Below, piece by piece: positions 1 through 9,553 of a stretch of 64,000 nucleotides of DNA; positions within the stretch are counted from its first letter, which is position 1, and each line of letters opens with the position of its first letter. Source of the stretch: JASSUD01 sp031963415. Its GTDB lineage: Bacteria; Pseudomonadota; Gammaproteobacteria; Burkholderiales; Burkholderiaceae. The stretch lies in NCBI GenBank assembly GCA_031963415.1, contig JASSUI010000001.1, positions 310,001 to 374,000 of the forward strand, written 5' to 3'. Made by a program: the position numbers and the translations under genes. The notes under the pieces are model-generated. The model was not told the origin of the DNA. It did no database searches and saw nothing but the letters and a program-made list of their open reading frames with translations.

Positions 1-1151
1 TCTTTTCTCTTCTTTAATCCAGCGCACCTTGTTTTCAATTCCAGAGCTTGTTCTGATATTTCTCCAAAATATTTTTGAATCTCTTCCCTCAAGAATTTCA
101 TTTTTGAATCGAATTTACTATCTAAACCACTTGGAGAGAGGGAAGCCATTTGATCCACCTTTCTCATAAGGAGTAGCAAACCAGACTTATTATCCTCACC
201 CAACATCCCAAAAATATCTGCTGAAATCTTTTGAGTTTCTTCAAAATCCTCCTTAAAAGGCAAAAGATTTCTGGTCAAATTAAGTACTGTTACTCGTCTT
301 GATAGAAGCTTAATCTGATGACGAAGTTCTTCATTCTGAATTCCCTCACGCTCGCTATCAAGCATTCTGCCAAAATCGCTTTTCAAGCTAATCTGAACTT
401 TATCAAGATAGGTTACAGGACGGTACCGATCATAGACTGGAGTCCAAACTTTTTCTTTCGCATATTTATACGCGGTCAGAACAGAGTTCTGGACAAAATT
501 CCATAACTTGGTAAGTAACTGAATCGTTGCACTTGTAACGCTCAATTTAACGTTGAAACAAGCTTGATATACCCCCCACCCCAAACCTGTAACGACTGCA
601 ACTGGAGCTAGAATGATGTGCCCCGTCAACGCTAGAGCAGCGCCGCTTAAAATCAACGCTGCGCTTTCCCAATAGCTGGGCCGATTTTTTCCTAAATCTT
701 GTATCAATTCCTGAACTTTCTGCGCTATTTCTGCGCAGTGCTTATTGACCTTTTTATTTTTATCTAAAACGGTTTGCTCAGCCAGAGAAGGAAAGCTGGC
801 CTCCTTTAACTCATCAAGCAATAACTCAAAGCTTTCAAAGATATCCTCCACAGCTTTTTTAGTAGTGACTATCCCATTAGCTAGAGAGTCTTTAACCGAA
901 ACCGAATTAAGCAGTTCTAATTGCGCTAATAAATTCTCAATCCAGTAGTTAAGGAGGAGAGAGCCGTTGCTGTCTCTTTTATCTATCATCCCGTTAAGGC
1001 TATCTTTAATTGTCTCTAGCCGTTTAAGCAAGGCTCCAGTTTGTTGTTCAGCTTCTTGCTGCTCATTGACGCATACTGGTACAGGATCATAAGCCGACCT
1101 ATTTACAACCATAGTACAGGAACCAGCGGAGATAGAGTTCTTGGTAGTCAT
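1..1151 (-). CDS. Partial coiled-coil protein with a hydrophobic segment (C-terminus beyond the left edge)
   Basis: I read this frame directly from the minus strand. It is open from an ATG at 1151 down to base 1 without a stop, so at least 383 residues are present and the C-terminus lies outside the window. An in-frame TGA lies 7 codons upstream of the ATG, which fixes the start region. Residues 28-150 are rich in Glu, Lys, Leu and Gln and look like amphipathic helices or coiled coil. Residues 163-198 form a long Ala/Leu/Val/Gly-rich hydrophobic stretch that could be a membrane hairpin. Residues after 200 are again charged helices. No known domain is recognised. The overall plan resembles the next gene (1746-2591), so the two may be distant paralogues. 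A secreted or membrane-inserting effector is possible but is only an inference from the layout and the neighbourhood. Confidence 0.72.
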   Translation of the reverse strand, partial: MTTKNSISAGSCTMVVNRSAYDPVPVCVNEQQEAEQQTGALLKRLETIKDSLNGMIDKRDSNGSLLLNYWIENLLAQLELLNSVSVKDSLANGIVTTKKAVEDIFESFELLLDELKEASFPSLAEQTVLDKNKKVNKHCAEIAQKVQELIQDLGKNRPSYWESAALILSGAALALTGHIILAPVAVVTGLGWGVYQACFNVKLSVTSATIQLLTKLWNFVQNSVLTAYKYAKEKVWTPVYDRYRPVTYLDKVQISLKSDFGRMLDSEREGIQNEELRHQIKLLSRRVTVLNLTRNLLPFKEDFEETQKISADIFGMLGEDNKSGLLLLMRKVDQMASLSPSGLDSKFDSKMKFLREEIQKYFGEISEQALELKTRCAGLKKRK

Positions 1152-1745
1152 AATCCAACTTTCGTAAATTCAGCGTTTCACTGGAACTACATAAGCTTAG
1201 GTTTTCATTCTCTGCTGACAGTAGATTCGCTTGTCATGCTTAGAGATTAGCGAGGGTCAGCCACAAATAATTTTTGGACGCCCTAAACATAAGATCGCAG
1301 ATAAGAATTTTCTGAATCTTGTCAGACATAACTCTTTGCATGGATCAGGTGAAGACCTTAATGATGAATTTTATTTAATCAGAATCGTATAGACAGCAGC
1401 TCACTAGTGGTCCTGACCACTAAGTTATTTACGGCAGCTTAAATGGGGAGAAGTCAATTTTTTACAGAACTGCTCTGCCTTCATTAAAATCTCTAATGAA
1501 TAACTACAAAAACAAACGCCCATCTCTATAGAAGAAATGGGCGCCAATTTGATTAATAGCGATAAAAAAATTTAGTCAAAATGAAACTTTGACTTTGTAC
1601 AACGAGCTCACCGAAAACGTCTATGCGCAAAAAGCAGATAAACATACTAATGGCGCTTTAGGAAGTTTACTTATACTTCCCAAGCACATCTTAAAAATTG
1701 CTTACCGACTATTGAGCGGCCCCTACAAAAGGCTGTTAGTTTTAA
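1152..1745. other. Intergenic stretch
   Basis: Apart from the terminator at 1508-1543 I see no supported gene here. A 63-codon plus-strand frame (1589-1780) overlaps the end of the next gene, lacks a ribosome binding site and is not called. Confidence 0.4.
1508..1543 (-). terminator. Probable intrinsic terminator of the 281-aa gene
   Basis: The inverted repeat CGCCCAT (1517-1523) / ATGGGCG (1537-1543) is followed on the minus strand by a T-rich run (TTTGTTTTTG). It lies about 200 bases past the stop of the minus-strand gene at 1746. Confidence 0.5.
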
Positions 1746-2591
1746 TTAAGCTATTTTTACTGTTATGTGCGGCAATTTAGACTCTAACCCTAACAATTTA
1801 AGATTGCTTCCAATGCTAGCTAGCGCAGCTTTAGAGGAAGGTTGATAGAATTTTTTTATCACCTCATCTGCCTCCCACTTCATATTGAACGCCGAGCCTA
1901 TTAAGGTTATTGGCTTGCTATTAAATATGAAAGCGGCTAGCCCTGCAAAACTATTGCGTATCGAATCCAGTAGATTCTTTTGCCAACTAGTGGAGGCTGT
2001 TTGATCTTTTAACTTCTCAATTTCAACAAAAGCATCCTCATACCGTGCCTTAAGAGCCTCAAAGTTCTCCCGAACTTTACGAGCATTATCAGCATTCAGA
2101 AAATGTTGCTCAGGAGAAGTCTTGTTTGCTAAATGCTCTACAACCTCTCCATCCTCTAGACGTCCACCTAAGCCCAGCTCAAATTCTTTTGCTTCACAGC
2201 TTAACAAAGAAAATCCATCAACCTTATCTATCGAAACCCCTGCTTTAGCCAAATCTTCGGCCAATCCTTCGTATGACACAAAAAGCCCCTTAGCGTCATC
2301 TACTAACGGCAACAATTTGCTCTCGATAAACTTAGTTAAATTTTCTGTAAAGTTATTTGCTCCGGCTTCGTCAGCTAACGCGTTATCGTTATCAACCAGT
2401 TCTCTTTTTTTCAAATCACCTAATAGAGAGTTAATCAACTCACTTGCCCTTTTTGTTGCCTTCGTTTTATTTTCGATGTCTGCTTTTAATTCATCGAGTT
2501 TGCTCTGCAAATTTTTTTGCTGTTCAACGGCATGCTGATCGTTACTACGGATATTGAAAGACGTGGCTGCTGATTGGTGGGAAACTATCAT
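1746..2591 (-). CDS. Hypothetical coiled-coil protein, 281 aa
   Basis: No family is recognised. The N-terminal half (residues about 20-70) is strongly helical and rich in Gln, Lys and Glu. A middle part (about 75-180) is acidic. Residues about 203-235 form a moderately hydrophobic segment beginning near SWQKNLLDSIRNSF and continuing through short aliphatic runs. The order (N-terminal coiled coil, acidic middle, then a W-containing hydrophobic segment) parallels the partial gene at 1-1151, which lies on the same strand downstream, so the pair may come from an old duplication. There is no signal peptide. It sits between that gene and kgtP with its own flanking spaces. It may be a secreted host-directed protein, but that rests only on context. 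Confidence 0.6.
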   Translation of the reverse strand: MIVSHQSAATSFNIRSNDQHAVEQQKNLQSKLDELKADIENKTKATKRASELINSLLGDLKKRELVDNDNALADEAGANNFTENLTKFIESKLLPLVDDAKGLFVSYEGLAEDLAKAGVSIDKVDGFSLLSCEAKEFELGLGGRLEDGEVVEHLANKTSPEQHFLNADNARKVRENFEALKARYEDAFVEIEKLKDQTASTSWQKNLLDSIRNSFAGLAAFIFNSKPITLIGSAFNMKWEADEVIKKFYQPSSKAALASIGSNLKLLGLESKLPHITVKIA

Positions 2592-2840
2592 AAATCAACC
2601 CTTCAAAATTTTATCGTTGCACTAGTTACTTACTTTTATTACTGGTCACTACCTTTATTTTTATTACTTCAGCACTCTCAGCTCAGAATCAAAATTCGAT
2701 ACGTTAAGCCAAGCAAGAATAAAACAGACTGACGCTGCGCATATGAACAACTTATCTAAGCAAATTTGTAATACTGGTACACCGGCTTTCCTTTTTTGAC
2801 AGGCAAAAACTTTAATAGCTTAATTTGAACAAGAGAATAT

Positions 2841-4109
2841 CTACTCACCCTTCAAATAACCATGCCGCCGCAAATCCGGCATATTTAAAGAGATCAACAA
2901 ACACATCAATGCGAGCGCTGTCACATACCAATAAAAGCTCGATTCTACGCCTAATGATTTCAATTTCAACGCAACGTATTCAGCACTACCGCCAAACGCA
3001 GCATTTGCGAGCGCGTAAGCTAAGCCGACACCAAGCGCACGTACTTCTGTTGGAAATAATTCGGCTTTGAGTAAACCGCCAACCGACGTATAGAGCGTCA
3101 GGATAGTTAATGCACTCATCACTAAACCGAACGCAATGTAAGGATTCGTTGTCCCTTTCAACGTGTACATGATCGGTACGGTGCATAGCATGGTTAACAC
3201 ACTGTAGATGATCATCATTGCACGGCGCCCAATTTTGTCAGACAGTGCACCAAAAATAGGGTTTAAAAACAGACAGACAGATAATGCACTCATCATTAAT
3301 ACGCTGGCTGTCTTCGGCGCCATACCAGTTGTATTAATTAAATACTTCTGCATGTAAGTGGTGAATGTGTAGAAAGTCAGCGAGCCACAAGCTGTAAAAC
3401 CAAGAACCGTCAAAATGGAGCGCTTATGCCGAAACAATCCTTGTAGCGTTCCTGCTTGACTGTGAGTACGCACTTCTTTTGAAGTCGTTTCGCTTAGCGA
3501 GCGGCGTAGCCATAAAGCAATTAGCGCAGCGAACGCACCAATGATGAAAGGAATCCGCCAGCCCCATGCTTTTAACTCAGTATCAGGCAGAATATGTTGC
3601 AAAATCACAATCACCAACAAAGCCAGCAGTTGCCCCCCAATCAATGTCACGTACTGAAAAGAGGCATAAAATCCGCGCCGATCTTGCGTACCAACTTCAC
3701 TTAAATAGGTTGCGCTAACACCATATTCTCCACCCACTGATAAACCTTGCAGCAGACGAGCCACCAAAAGCAAGGCGGGTGCTGCTTTCCCAATCTGCGA
3801 ATAAGTCGGTAAACAAGCGATAAGCAGCGACCCGCCACACATCATCAGCACTGCAACCATCATCGCCAGCCGCCGCCCTTGCCTATCCGCCAAGCGACCT
3901 AAAAACCATGCCCCCAACGGCCGCATTAAAAAACCCGCAGCAAAAATTCCGGCTGCATTAAGTAACTGAGTGGTCGGATCACTGGCTGGAAAAAAAGATG
4001 ACGCAAAATAAATTGCGCAATACGAGTACACATAAAAATCAAACCACTCAACCAAATTACCCGATGAAGCAGCAATAATGGCAAAAATACGTCGTTGTCC
4101 AGCGTTCAT
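2841..4109 (-). CDS. kgtP: Alpha-ketoglutarate permease (MFS, MHS family)
   Basis: This is a proton-coupled inner-membrane transporter that takes up 2-oxoglutarate. The 422-residue length and about 12 hydrophobic segments fit the metabolite:H+ symporter family. Diagnostic stretches very close to the E. coli KgtP I remember include ASSGNLVEWFDFYVYS near residue 14, the loop 2-3 motif GRLADRQGRR, GLSVGGEYGVSATYLSEV and SFQYVTLIGGQLLALL near the middle, and SDKIGRR in the second half. It is monocistronic, between a hypothetical gene and the F-box gene. Import of a TCA intermediate would suit a host-dependent bacterium, and the window also encodes the 2-oxoglutarate dehydrogenase complex that would use it (inference). 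Confidence 0.9.
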   Translation of the reverse strand: MNAGQRRIFAIIAASSGNLVEWFDFYVYSYCAIYFASSFFPASDPTTQLLNAAGIFAAGFLMRPLGAWFLGRLADRQGRRLAMMVAVLMMCGGSLLIACLPTYSQIGKAAPALLLVARLLQGLSVGGEYGVSATYLSEVGTQDRRGFYASFQYVTLIGGQLLALLVIVILQHILPDTELKAWGWRIPFIIGAFAALIALWLRRSLSETTSKEVRTHSQAGTLQGLFRHKRSILTVLGFTACGSLTFYTFTTYMQKYLINTTGMAPKTASVLMMSALSVCLFLNPIFGALSDKIGRRAMMIIYSVLTMLCTVPIMYTLKGTTNPYIAFGLVMSALTILTLYTSVGGLLKAELFPTEVRALGVGLAYALANAAFGGSAEYVALKLKSLGVESSFYWYVTALALMCLLISLNMPDLRRHGYLKGE

Positions 4110-4497
4110 ACGTTATCACTCTTTCTAATAAAATCTATTGCAGCGGCCTTAAAGAAACTTTAAATAACTACAAGTAAGGATTGCTTGTGCACCAGTATGG
4201 CGGTAAGGCGGGGCTAAACGTTCCTCGTGAAGATTTATCTTATCCGCATCTCAGGAACGCTAACTGGGCACAAAAGTTAACAGGAATTTACATGCTCGTC
4301 TATCGCTAGACGCGGCGACTAAGCTTTACAGCGAGCAATTTGGAAAAGCGTGGAATGAGTGATGAATGAAGAATATTTATACAGAAAATACGGGAGGAAA
4401 CGCTGAATAAAGTGGAGCTGCGCTAATGCCTTCTTGCTCGACACTAATTTGGCAAGAAGGCAAACATAGTCTAAGGAGGATGGGGTATACCTCTCTA
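4110..4497. other. Intergenic stretch with one inverted repeat and one repeat-end motif
   Basis: It contains the inverted repeat GCCTTCTTG (4428-4436) / CAAGAAGGC (4453-4461) just past the end of the F-box gene, without a clear T run. It also holds a single copy of the repeat-end motif AACGCTGAATAA at about 4399-4410. No gene is supported. Confidence 0.35.
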
Positions 4498-6063
4498 TTA
4501 ATTCATGCTGATTCCATATTCGCGAGCCATTTTTGATTGACGCTCTAAAATTTCATTGAAATAAAATATACGATTATCTATAAAGAGCGCATTAAATTTT
4601 TCAGGAAATTTTAATAAACCCATAAAAATATTTACATCTACCTCATTCATATTATTACCCGACAGATATAAATTTTTAAGGGAGTTAGGCAACTTTATCG
4701 GACTCCGAAAATCCAAACTCAATTTATCCGGCGAACTCATTAAATCATTAATTCCACATTTATCCAACATCACCATCTCCACACTATCCGGCATATATTT
4801 TATTATTTTTTTAAGGCCCTCAATACCAATTGGATTTTCAGAAAGGGATAATCGTTTAATTTTTTTATTAAAAAAATTAAAATTTACAAGCCCATCATCA
4901 CCGCCATCAATCTCATTTGACTTTAATGACAATGCATTAAAATTTTTAGGCAATTTTTTTAATATATTTTTAAATCCAACAGAAGCAACATAATTATCCG
5001 CTATACAAAGCGATCTAATATTTTCCGGTATTTCCTCAGAGAAAAGCCCATCAATATCATTATTATTAAAAATTAAGCTTTTCACACTTCTAGGCAAATT
5101 TTTAAAAATAAATCCGAGCATATAATCATTAATCTTATCCCCTTCCAAGCATAATCTTTGTATATTTTTAGGCCATGCTTTTGATAATCTTTCCAAGCTC
5201 GCTTTACTTATATTCGGATAATTAATTTCTTCACTTTCATCCTCAGTATGAGGAGGGTAATAAAATGACATGGACAACTCAGAAATGCCAGACCATTTAA
5301 AAAAAGAAGCAAAATTTTCAACACTCTCATCTCCAAACGATCCAAGACCAAAACAAAGTCGATAAGTATTTTCTGGAATGAGTGGTAAAAGTATTTTTAT
5401 ATGATCATTTGTTAATTCAACCCGATAAAAATCCAAGTTAGCGTAAATTATATCCTTATTATTTTTAAAAATATTTTTGAGTTTATCTAGCATTACATCC
5501 ACATCTGATCCAGATAGAGATGGCATTTTTAAAGTTAAACCTAGGATATTATTTTTTCGCCCAAAAGCATCCAACATAGTTAGATAATTTTCAACTCTTA
5601 TATTTTCTGGAGACAGAATGCCGACATACTTTGCATTTTTTATTTTTCCACCTTCTCGTTCCAGAATATTAGATACGTTTAATTTATTATCACTTTGCAG
5701 TATGTTTTTTATAAAACAAGCGTAGTAATTTATTTGCTCTTCAGCCCATTCTTTTCTAACATTTTTATTCCCCACAAGAGTTTGAACAGCAGACCACATA
5801 AAACCTTTGCTAGTCGATCCAAGCTGCGCCAAATTTTTCATTGATAATAGTTCGCAAATATTCCTTTTTAACTCTACTGGCAGTCTCGAAAATATACCTT
5901 CATTATTCCCTTCAATAGCAGGATCTTGTTGTATTACTTCACCCCATCCTTGGGGCTCACACTCTTCTTCATTCAATTTTTCGCGAAGTTGGGCCAACAT
6001 TAAATTATTAATTCCTAAAATAGGGCTTCCTGTCATCATATCCTCAATATTTAAATTCAACAT
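4498..6063 (-). CDS. F-box and leucine-rich-repeat protein, putative host-directed effector
   Basis: This 521-residue protein is much more AT-rich than the core genes. Residues about 57-97 read as an F-box: FSRLPVELKRNICELLSMK, followed by a conserved-looking stretch ending in GFMWSAVQTLV. Residues about 200-500 contain irregular leucine-rich repeats such as IQRLCLEGDKIND, VKSLIFNNNDIDGLF, IRSLCIADNYVA and IKRLSLSENPIGIEGL, in the RI-like style with xLxLxxNxI cores. In eukaryotes an F-box binds Skp1 of the SCF ubiquitin ligase and the LRR part selects the target. Bacterial proteins with this pairing are typically secreted effectors that hijack host ubiquitination. No secretion signal can be read. 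The gene stands alone in a long AT-rich stretch, suggesting acquisition from a eukaryote or effector-rich bacterium. Confidence 0.82.
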   Translation of the reverse strand: MLNLNIEDMMTGSPILGINNLMLAQLREKLNEEECEPQGWGEVIQQDPAIEGNNEGIFSRLPVELKRNICELLSMKNLAQLGSTSKGFMWSAVQTLVGNKNVRKEWAEEQINYYACFIKNILQSDNKLNVSNILEREGGKIKNAKYVGILSPENIRVENYLTMLDAFGRKNNILGLTLKMPSLSGSDVDVMLDKLKNIFKNNKDIIYANLDFYRVELTNDHIKILLPLIPENTYRLCFGLGSFGDESVENFASFFKWSGISELSMSFYYPPHTEDESEEINYPNISKASLERLSKAWPKNIQRLCLEGDKINDYMLGFIFKNLPRSVKSLIFNNNDIDGLFSEEIPENIRSLCIADNYVASVGFKNILKKLPKNFNALSLKSNEIDGGDDGLVNFNFFNKKIKRLSLSENPIGIEGLKKIIKYMPDSVEMVMLDKCGINDLMSSPDKLSLDFRSPIKLPNSLKNLYLSGNNMNEVDVNIFMGLLKFPEKFNALFIDNRIFYFNEILERQSKMAREYGISMN

Positions 6064-6681
6064 AGGGTGTAATTGAGCATTCTAACGTGTCTCTGCACAT
6101 TAGAGGAATTGGGTTTCTATTGATCAAAAACATTTAATGACAATACCAGCGTTGAACCTCGAATAGACGCTTTCGAAAAAGATATTCGATACGCAAGATG
6201 GTTTATTCTTTGATAAAGTAAAAAGCAAAGCGATATTCGCCGTAGCAATTAAATATATTTTTCAGATTTTAAAAATATGTGAAACCAGATAATTTATCAC
6301 CAATATCTTGAAAAATTAGGCTACGAGAATTATCTAATAAAAACTGATAAAAATAAAAAATATTTAAACATTACTTACAACATCAATCAATTTATTAATT
6401 TAACAGTAAAATCCGTTAAGACCTAAGGATTTTTGGAGGTTGACACTTAGAATTATTATTCAACATTATAGCTTACAACTAGCATTGAACAAAAATTCCG
6501 TATATACAGATCAAAAAAAGAATTATAATTTTTTAGAAATTACTTTAATTAAAATATCAGTTTTTAATTCACTTATCCCTATTGAAAAAGAGAAATGCTT
6601 GGTTTACAAAAATTGTTAAACCAAGCATTCCGCCATTTAATATTGAAAGCCAAAAGCCCGCATTGCTTTTAAGAAGTGCTA
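6064..6681. other. Long AT-rich intergenic stretch
   Basis: No reading frame with a credible start was found. Base composition is strongly AT-rich. Apart from the terminator at 6583-6628 it seems to be spacer or decayed sequence. Confidence 0.35.
6583..6628 (-). terminator. Intrinsic terminator of the 158-aa gene
   Basis: A perfect 11-bp inverted repeat, ATGCTTGGTTT (6595-6605) / AAACCAAGCAT (6618-6628), is followed on the minus strand by TTCTCTTTTTC. It lies about 54 bases past the stop codon of the minus-strand gene. Confidence 0.65.
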
Positions 6682-7158
6682 CTAAGCCACTTGACGCGGA
6701 TTTTTAGAGGGTGATAGAGGATGCATAAAATTATCAATATACCAGGTAAAAAAATGCCCAAAAATTTTGAAACTGAAAGCGAAAGTGGCTAACTGACCCT
6801 TTAACTCACTTTTGTCTCTCATATTTGATTCAATATATTCAGATTCTAAGGAGTTAATCGCGATGCCCAACTTAGAAAGTTTTTTACTGATGTCATCTGC
6901 CTTATCGACAGCGTGATATCTGAGCATGTAAGCAAACATTGTTTCGTTGCCAGGGCAGCTCGTATAAAACTCGAGAAGCTTTCTCGCATTATCATGTTGT
7001 TGAGTTAAATCGCGGATTTTTTCTCTCGCCTTTGTTTCCTGAGCAATTTGGTTTTTGTATACCTGTGATGCTGGCGCTGAAACCGGTGGATAGGTCTGAT
7101 TTAAAGTAACGTAGCTAGTAACAACACGTGAAATAGCTGAAGCAGCTTGAAAAAGCAT
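6682..7158 (-). CDS. Small helical hypothetical protein, 158 aa
   Basis: No family is recognised. An AAGGAAAT ribosome binding site stands about 5 bases before the ATG, and a good terminator follows the stop, so it is very likely expressed. The first 20 residues are mildly hydrophobic (LFQAASAISRVVTSYVTL) but do not form a classical signal peptide. Residues about 36-115 form charged helices (coiled-coil-like). A short aromatic segment near FAFSFKIFGHFFTWYI follows at about 126-141. It lies between the F-box and Fic genes in the accessory block. A secreted role is possible but unproven. Confidence 0.6.
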   Translation of the reverse strand: MLFQAASAISRVVTSYVTLNQTYPPVSAPASQVYKNQIAQETKAREKIRDLTQQHDNARKLLEFYTSCPGNETMFAYMLRYHAVDKADDISKKLSKLGIAINSLESEYIESNMRDKSELKGQLATFAFSFKIFGHFFTWYIDNFMHPLSPSKNPRQVA

Positions 7159-7898
7159 ATTTATTTCCTTATTTTTATTATTAAAACTAATGAATGCTTT
7201 ATCTCAATGGAGATTTTCGTGCGCCAATTAATTTTTTTAATTAAAAAAACTCGCACTTAAATCGCACCTTAATTTAACTATAGCCAAGTTAAGCAAAAGC
7301 AATCAACAATAATCTACTTAAATAAAAACAAGATTACATTTGACTTTTCTCTGCAATACCGAGGAGAAAAATAATTAAATGATTACAGAGGAAGAGAGAT
7401 TCCCTAAGAATAGGTTAAGATTTTCTCAAAAAGACAAAAAAATTGGTTAGCTTATTAATATTTTCCAAGCGGTTAAAATGGATTATTCCGTCACCACAGA
7501 ATTTATGTAGAAAATTCTTAGCTTTTTATTTTTTAGAAGATCTATCTACAACTAGTGTTATTTTTTAAATCGCTAAATTTTGATTTTGAAATTAATAAAA
7601 ATCATAGCTGTATTTTTCATGAATCATGAGGACATGCAGTTTTTTACTTATTATTCCGTTGTTGCGTTTTTGCTGTCTTACTCATCTCTGTTTCAAGTTA
7701 TTCGCAAATACCAGTTCCCCTTTGCTGTTGAAAGTTGATTCTTTGCGAAAAAACATAGGTAGGGTTTGACGGCCAAATAACAATGGCGGTAAGCACTGAA
7801 TAAATCAAGAGAAGCAGAATAATCAACGATTCTGCATGTTGCTCTCGATCTATTCAGCGCTTCTTTAACTGAACTTTAACGTCTATATCGTTTATGAG
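7159..7898. other. 740-base AT-rich intergenic stretch
   Basis: No gene is supported. The only clear structure is the imperfect palindrome at 7791-7862. Confidence 0.35.
7791..7862. repeat. Imperfect palindromic element, AACGCTGAATAA family
   Basis: The left arm begins AAGCACTGAATAAATCAAGA at 7791. The right arm (7829-7862) is its imperfect complement and ends in TATTCAGCGCTT. The whole can fold into one long hairpin just past the fic stop codon. Similar ends occur at 29050-29103 and 56145-56260. Confidence 0.5.
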
Positions 7899-9455
7899 TT
7901 AGATGTTGAACTCCCGACAGACAGCTTCGACAATCGCTGTCCATATCCCTGGATCTCGAAGAATCGGTATTTCTTTAGCAAGCACATTACTTAATTTGCG
8001 TTGGTTCTGCTGAATCGAACGAATGATTCGGTCAGCTTGATGGTCGGGCATCTCTACAATTTCTTTCAATGCTTGCCTTGCATTCCCGTGAGTGCGTAAA
8101 TACTGAGCCTCTTTGGGTATTTGCTCTGTCAACGTACGGCTAATGATGTTGGACATGAAAATGACGTGCTGGCTCAGGTCAGGATAACGCCATAAAGGTT
8201 GAGCCAGTTCCCCACCACTGAAAACAAAATTTGAAGCAACGCCATCCGGATAGACATTATGTGAAGGCGCAAAAGACACATACTGTCGAACACCTTGCAT
8301 TAAGGGCGTAGACACGCGCTCCAGCACCAAATCATAGCGATGCCGCTCATCTACCTCATCGACAATGATTGCAGAAATAGGAAGAATGATCGGCTCGGGA
8401 ATCACGCCATCGCGCCGCAATATGTCATTGATCAAAAAGCGGTGCACCCGACCATTACCATCGGCTAGTGGATGAATATAGACAAAACCAAAGGCTGCAA
8501 CCGCACTGCGCATCACTGATGACTGGCCTTGCGTGCGTTCGAGAAAAGTCCTCAGTCCTTCGAGCATCATAGGGACATCTGATGACACGGGCGCCACATA
8601 ATGCACCACTTCCTGAAAACGTATAGTCTGTCCGACAAACACCGGTGACTGACGTATACCAAAGTGCGTAAGCGTTACCTTCTCTCCCAAAATATCCCGC
8701 TGCAACTCGGCCAACTTATCATCAGTCAGTGGCAATTCGCCATGCCCAGTACGTCGTGCCATCGCATCTGCAAATCGTTGCACGCGGCTTGCGTTGTCAG
8801 CTTCTCGCTCGATAGCGAAACTCGCTTTGCTCTCCTTAAGCGTCATCCATGCAGCAGCGCGTATCGATAGCGCCTCGCCAAACTCGGCTTTCAATTCACC
8901 CAATAACTGACGCACATCCAATTCAGCGGCTTTAGCAAAATCCTCTGTTTTGACGAGGGTCGGACAAAAGTATCGTGTCCCAGGCAGATTGTCATTCACT
9001 CGCCAACGCTGAACTTTGCGTACCTGTTCAGGCGAGGCGGTAACCATCTGCTCACTATTGATTGCATCAACATAATTGCCACTCAAACGTTGAGGCACCT
9101 GTAACGCCTCCTCCCCCATCAACCATTCATAGAGGAAAGCCGCGCGGCGTGCATATTGACCAGTAGGCTCGGCCATCACCCAATCTTGAACAAAAGATGG
9201 GCCGCACAGAGCAAACAAGCGGGCTAAGAACTCGAGATGAGGTAGTTCATGGCGTAAATGGAACTGTAAATGTGCAGCCGCCGTCCCCTCGGGACGCATA
9301 ACTTCGGGATAGGTTTCCAGTCGCACTCCGTGCTCAACCTGGGTCGCACGGCGGCTTCCGATCTGGCTAAGCACGGGTAATTGCACCATCGGTGTAACAC
9401 CATAAGTCTTTGCCAACCAAGCAGCACCAATAGGATCAGCCAGAGATTCATTCAT
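7899..9455 (-). CDS. Fic-domain protein (probable AMP transferase), 518 aa
   Basis: Fic enzymes transfer a nucleotide part, usually AMP, to hydroxyl side chains of target proteins. The core motif is HPLADGNGRVHR at residues 328-339, matching HPFxxGNGRxxR with Leu for Phe; catalytic His328 and the phosphate-binding loop are intact. An autoinhibitory-like motif SFAIERE (residues 212-218, Ser and Glu at the expected spacing, Arg instead of Gly/Asn) lies N-terminal to the core, as in class II Fic proteins. The C-terminal 130 residues may form a winged-helix-type domain. No adjacent antitoxin gene is seen. Its composition is closer to the core genes than that of the F-box neighbour. It could be a regulatory or toxin-like Fic acting inside the cell, or an effector; the sequence does not decide. 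Confidence 0.85.
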   Translation of the reverse strand: MNESLADPIGAAWLAKTYGVTPMVQLPVLSQIGSRRATQVEHGVRLETYPEVMRPEGTAAAHLQFHLRHELPHLEFLARLFALCGPSFVQDWVMAEPTGQYARRAAFLYEWLMGEEALQVPQRLSGNYVDAINSEQMVTASPEQVRKVQRWRVNDNLPGTRYFCPTLVKTEDFAKAAELDVRQLLGELKAEFGEALSIRAAAWMTLKESKASFAIEREADNASRVQRFADAMARRTGHGELPLTDDKLAELQRDILGEKVTLTHFGIRQSPVFVGQTIRFQEVVHYVAPVSSDVPMMLEGLRTFLERTQGQSSVMRSAVAAFGFVYIHPLADGNGRVHRFLINDILRRDGVIPEPIILPISAIIVDEVDERHRYDLVLERVSTPLMQGVRQYVSFAPSHNVYPDGVASNFVFSGGELAQPLWRYPDLSQHVIFMSNIISRTLTEQIPKEAQYLRTHGNARQALKEIVEMPDHQADRIIRSIQQNQRKLSNVLAKEIPILRDPGIWTAIVEAVCREFNI

Positions 9456-9494
9456 AGAAAACTTCTATCGTTAATATCCATTGCATCGCATAAA

Positions 9495-9553
9495 AACGAT
9501 TACGAACATAGGTTAACGATCATTAGTCGATTAAGAAAGATAAAAAACGATTA
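9495..9553. promoter_or_regulatory. Repeated AACGATTA-like boxes upstream of fic
   Basis: AACGATTA occurs at 9495-9502 and 9546-9553, with related AACGAT (9515-9520) and TCGATTA (9527-9533) between them, 40-100 bases upstream of the fic start. The spacing suggests a possible operator; no regulator is known. Confidence 0.25.

Noticed and set aside
1589..1780. 63-codon plus-strand frame with a hydrophobic C-terminus
   Set aside because: It overlaps the end of the 281-aa gene, lacks a ribosome site, and lies in a terminator-containing gap.
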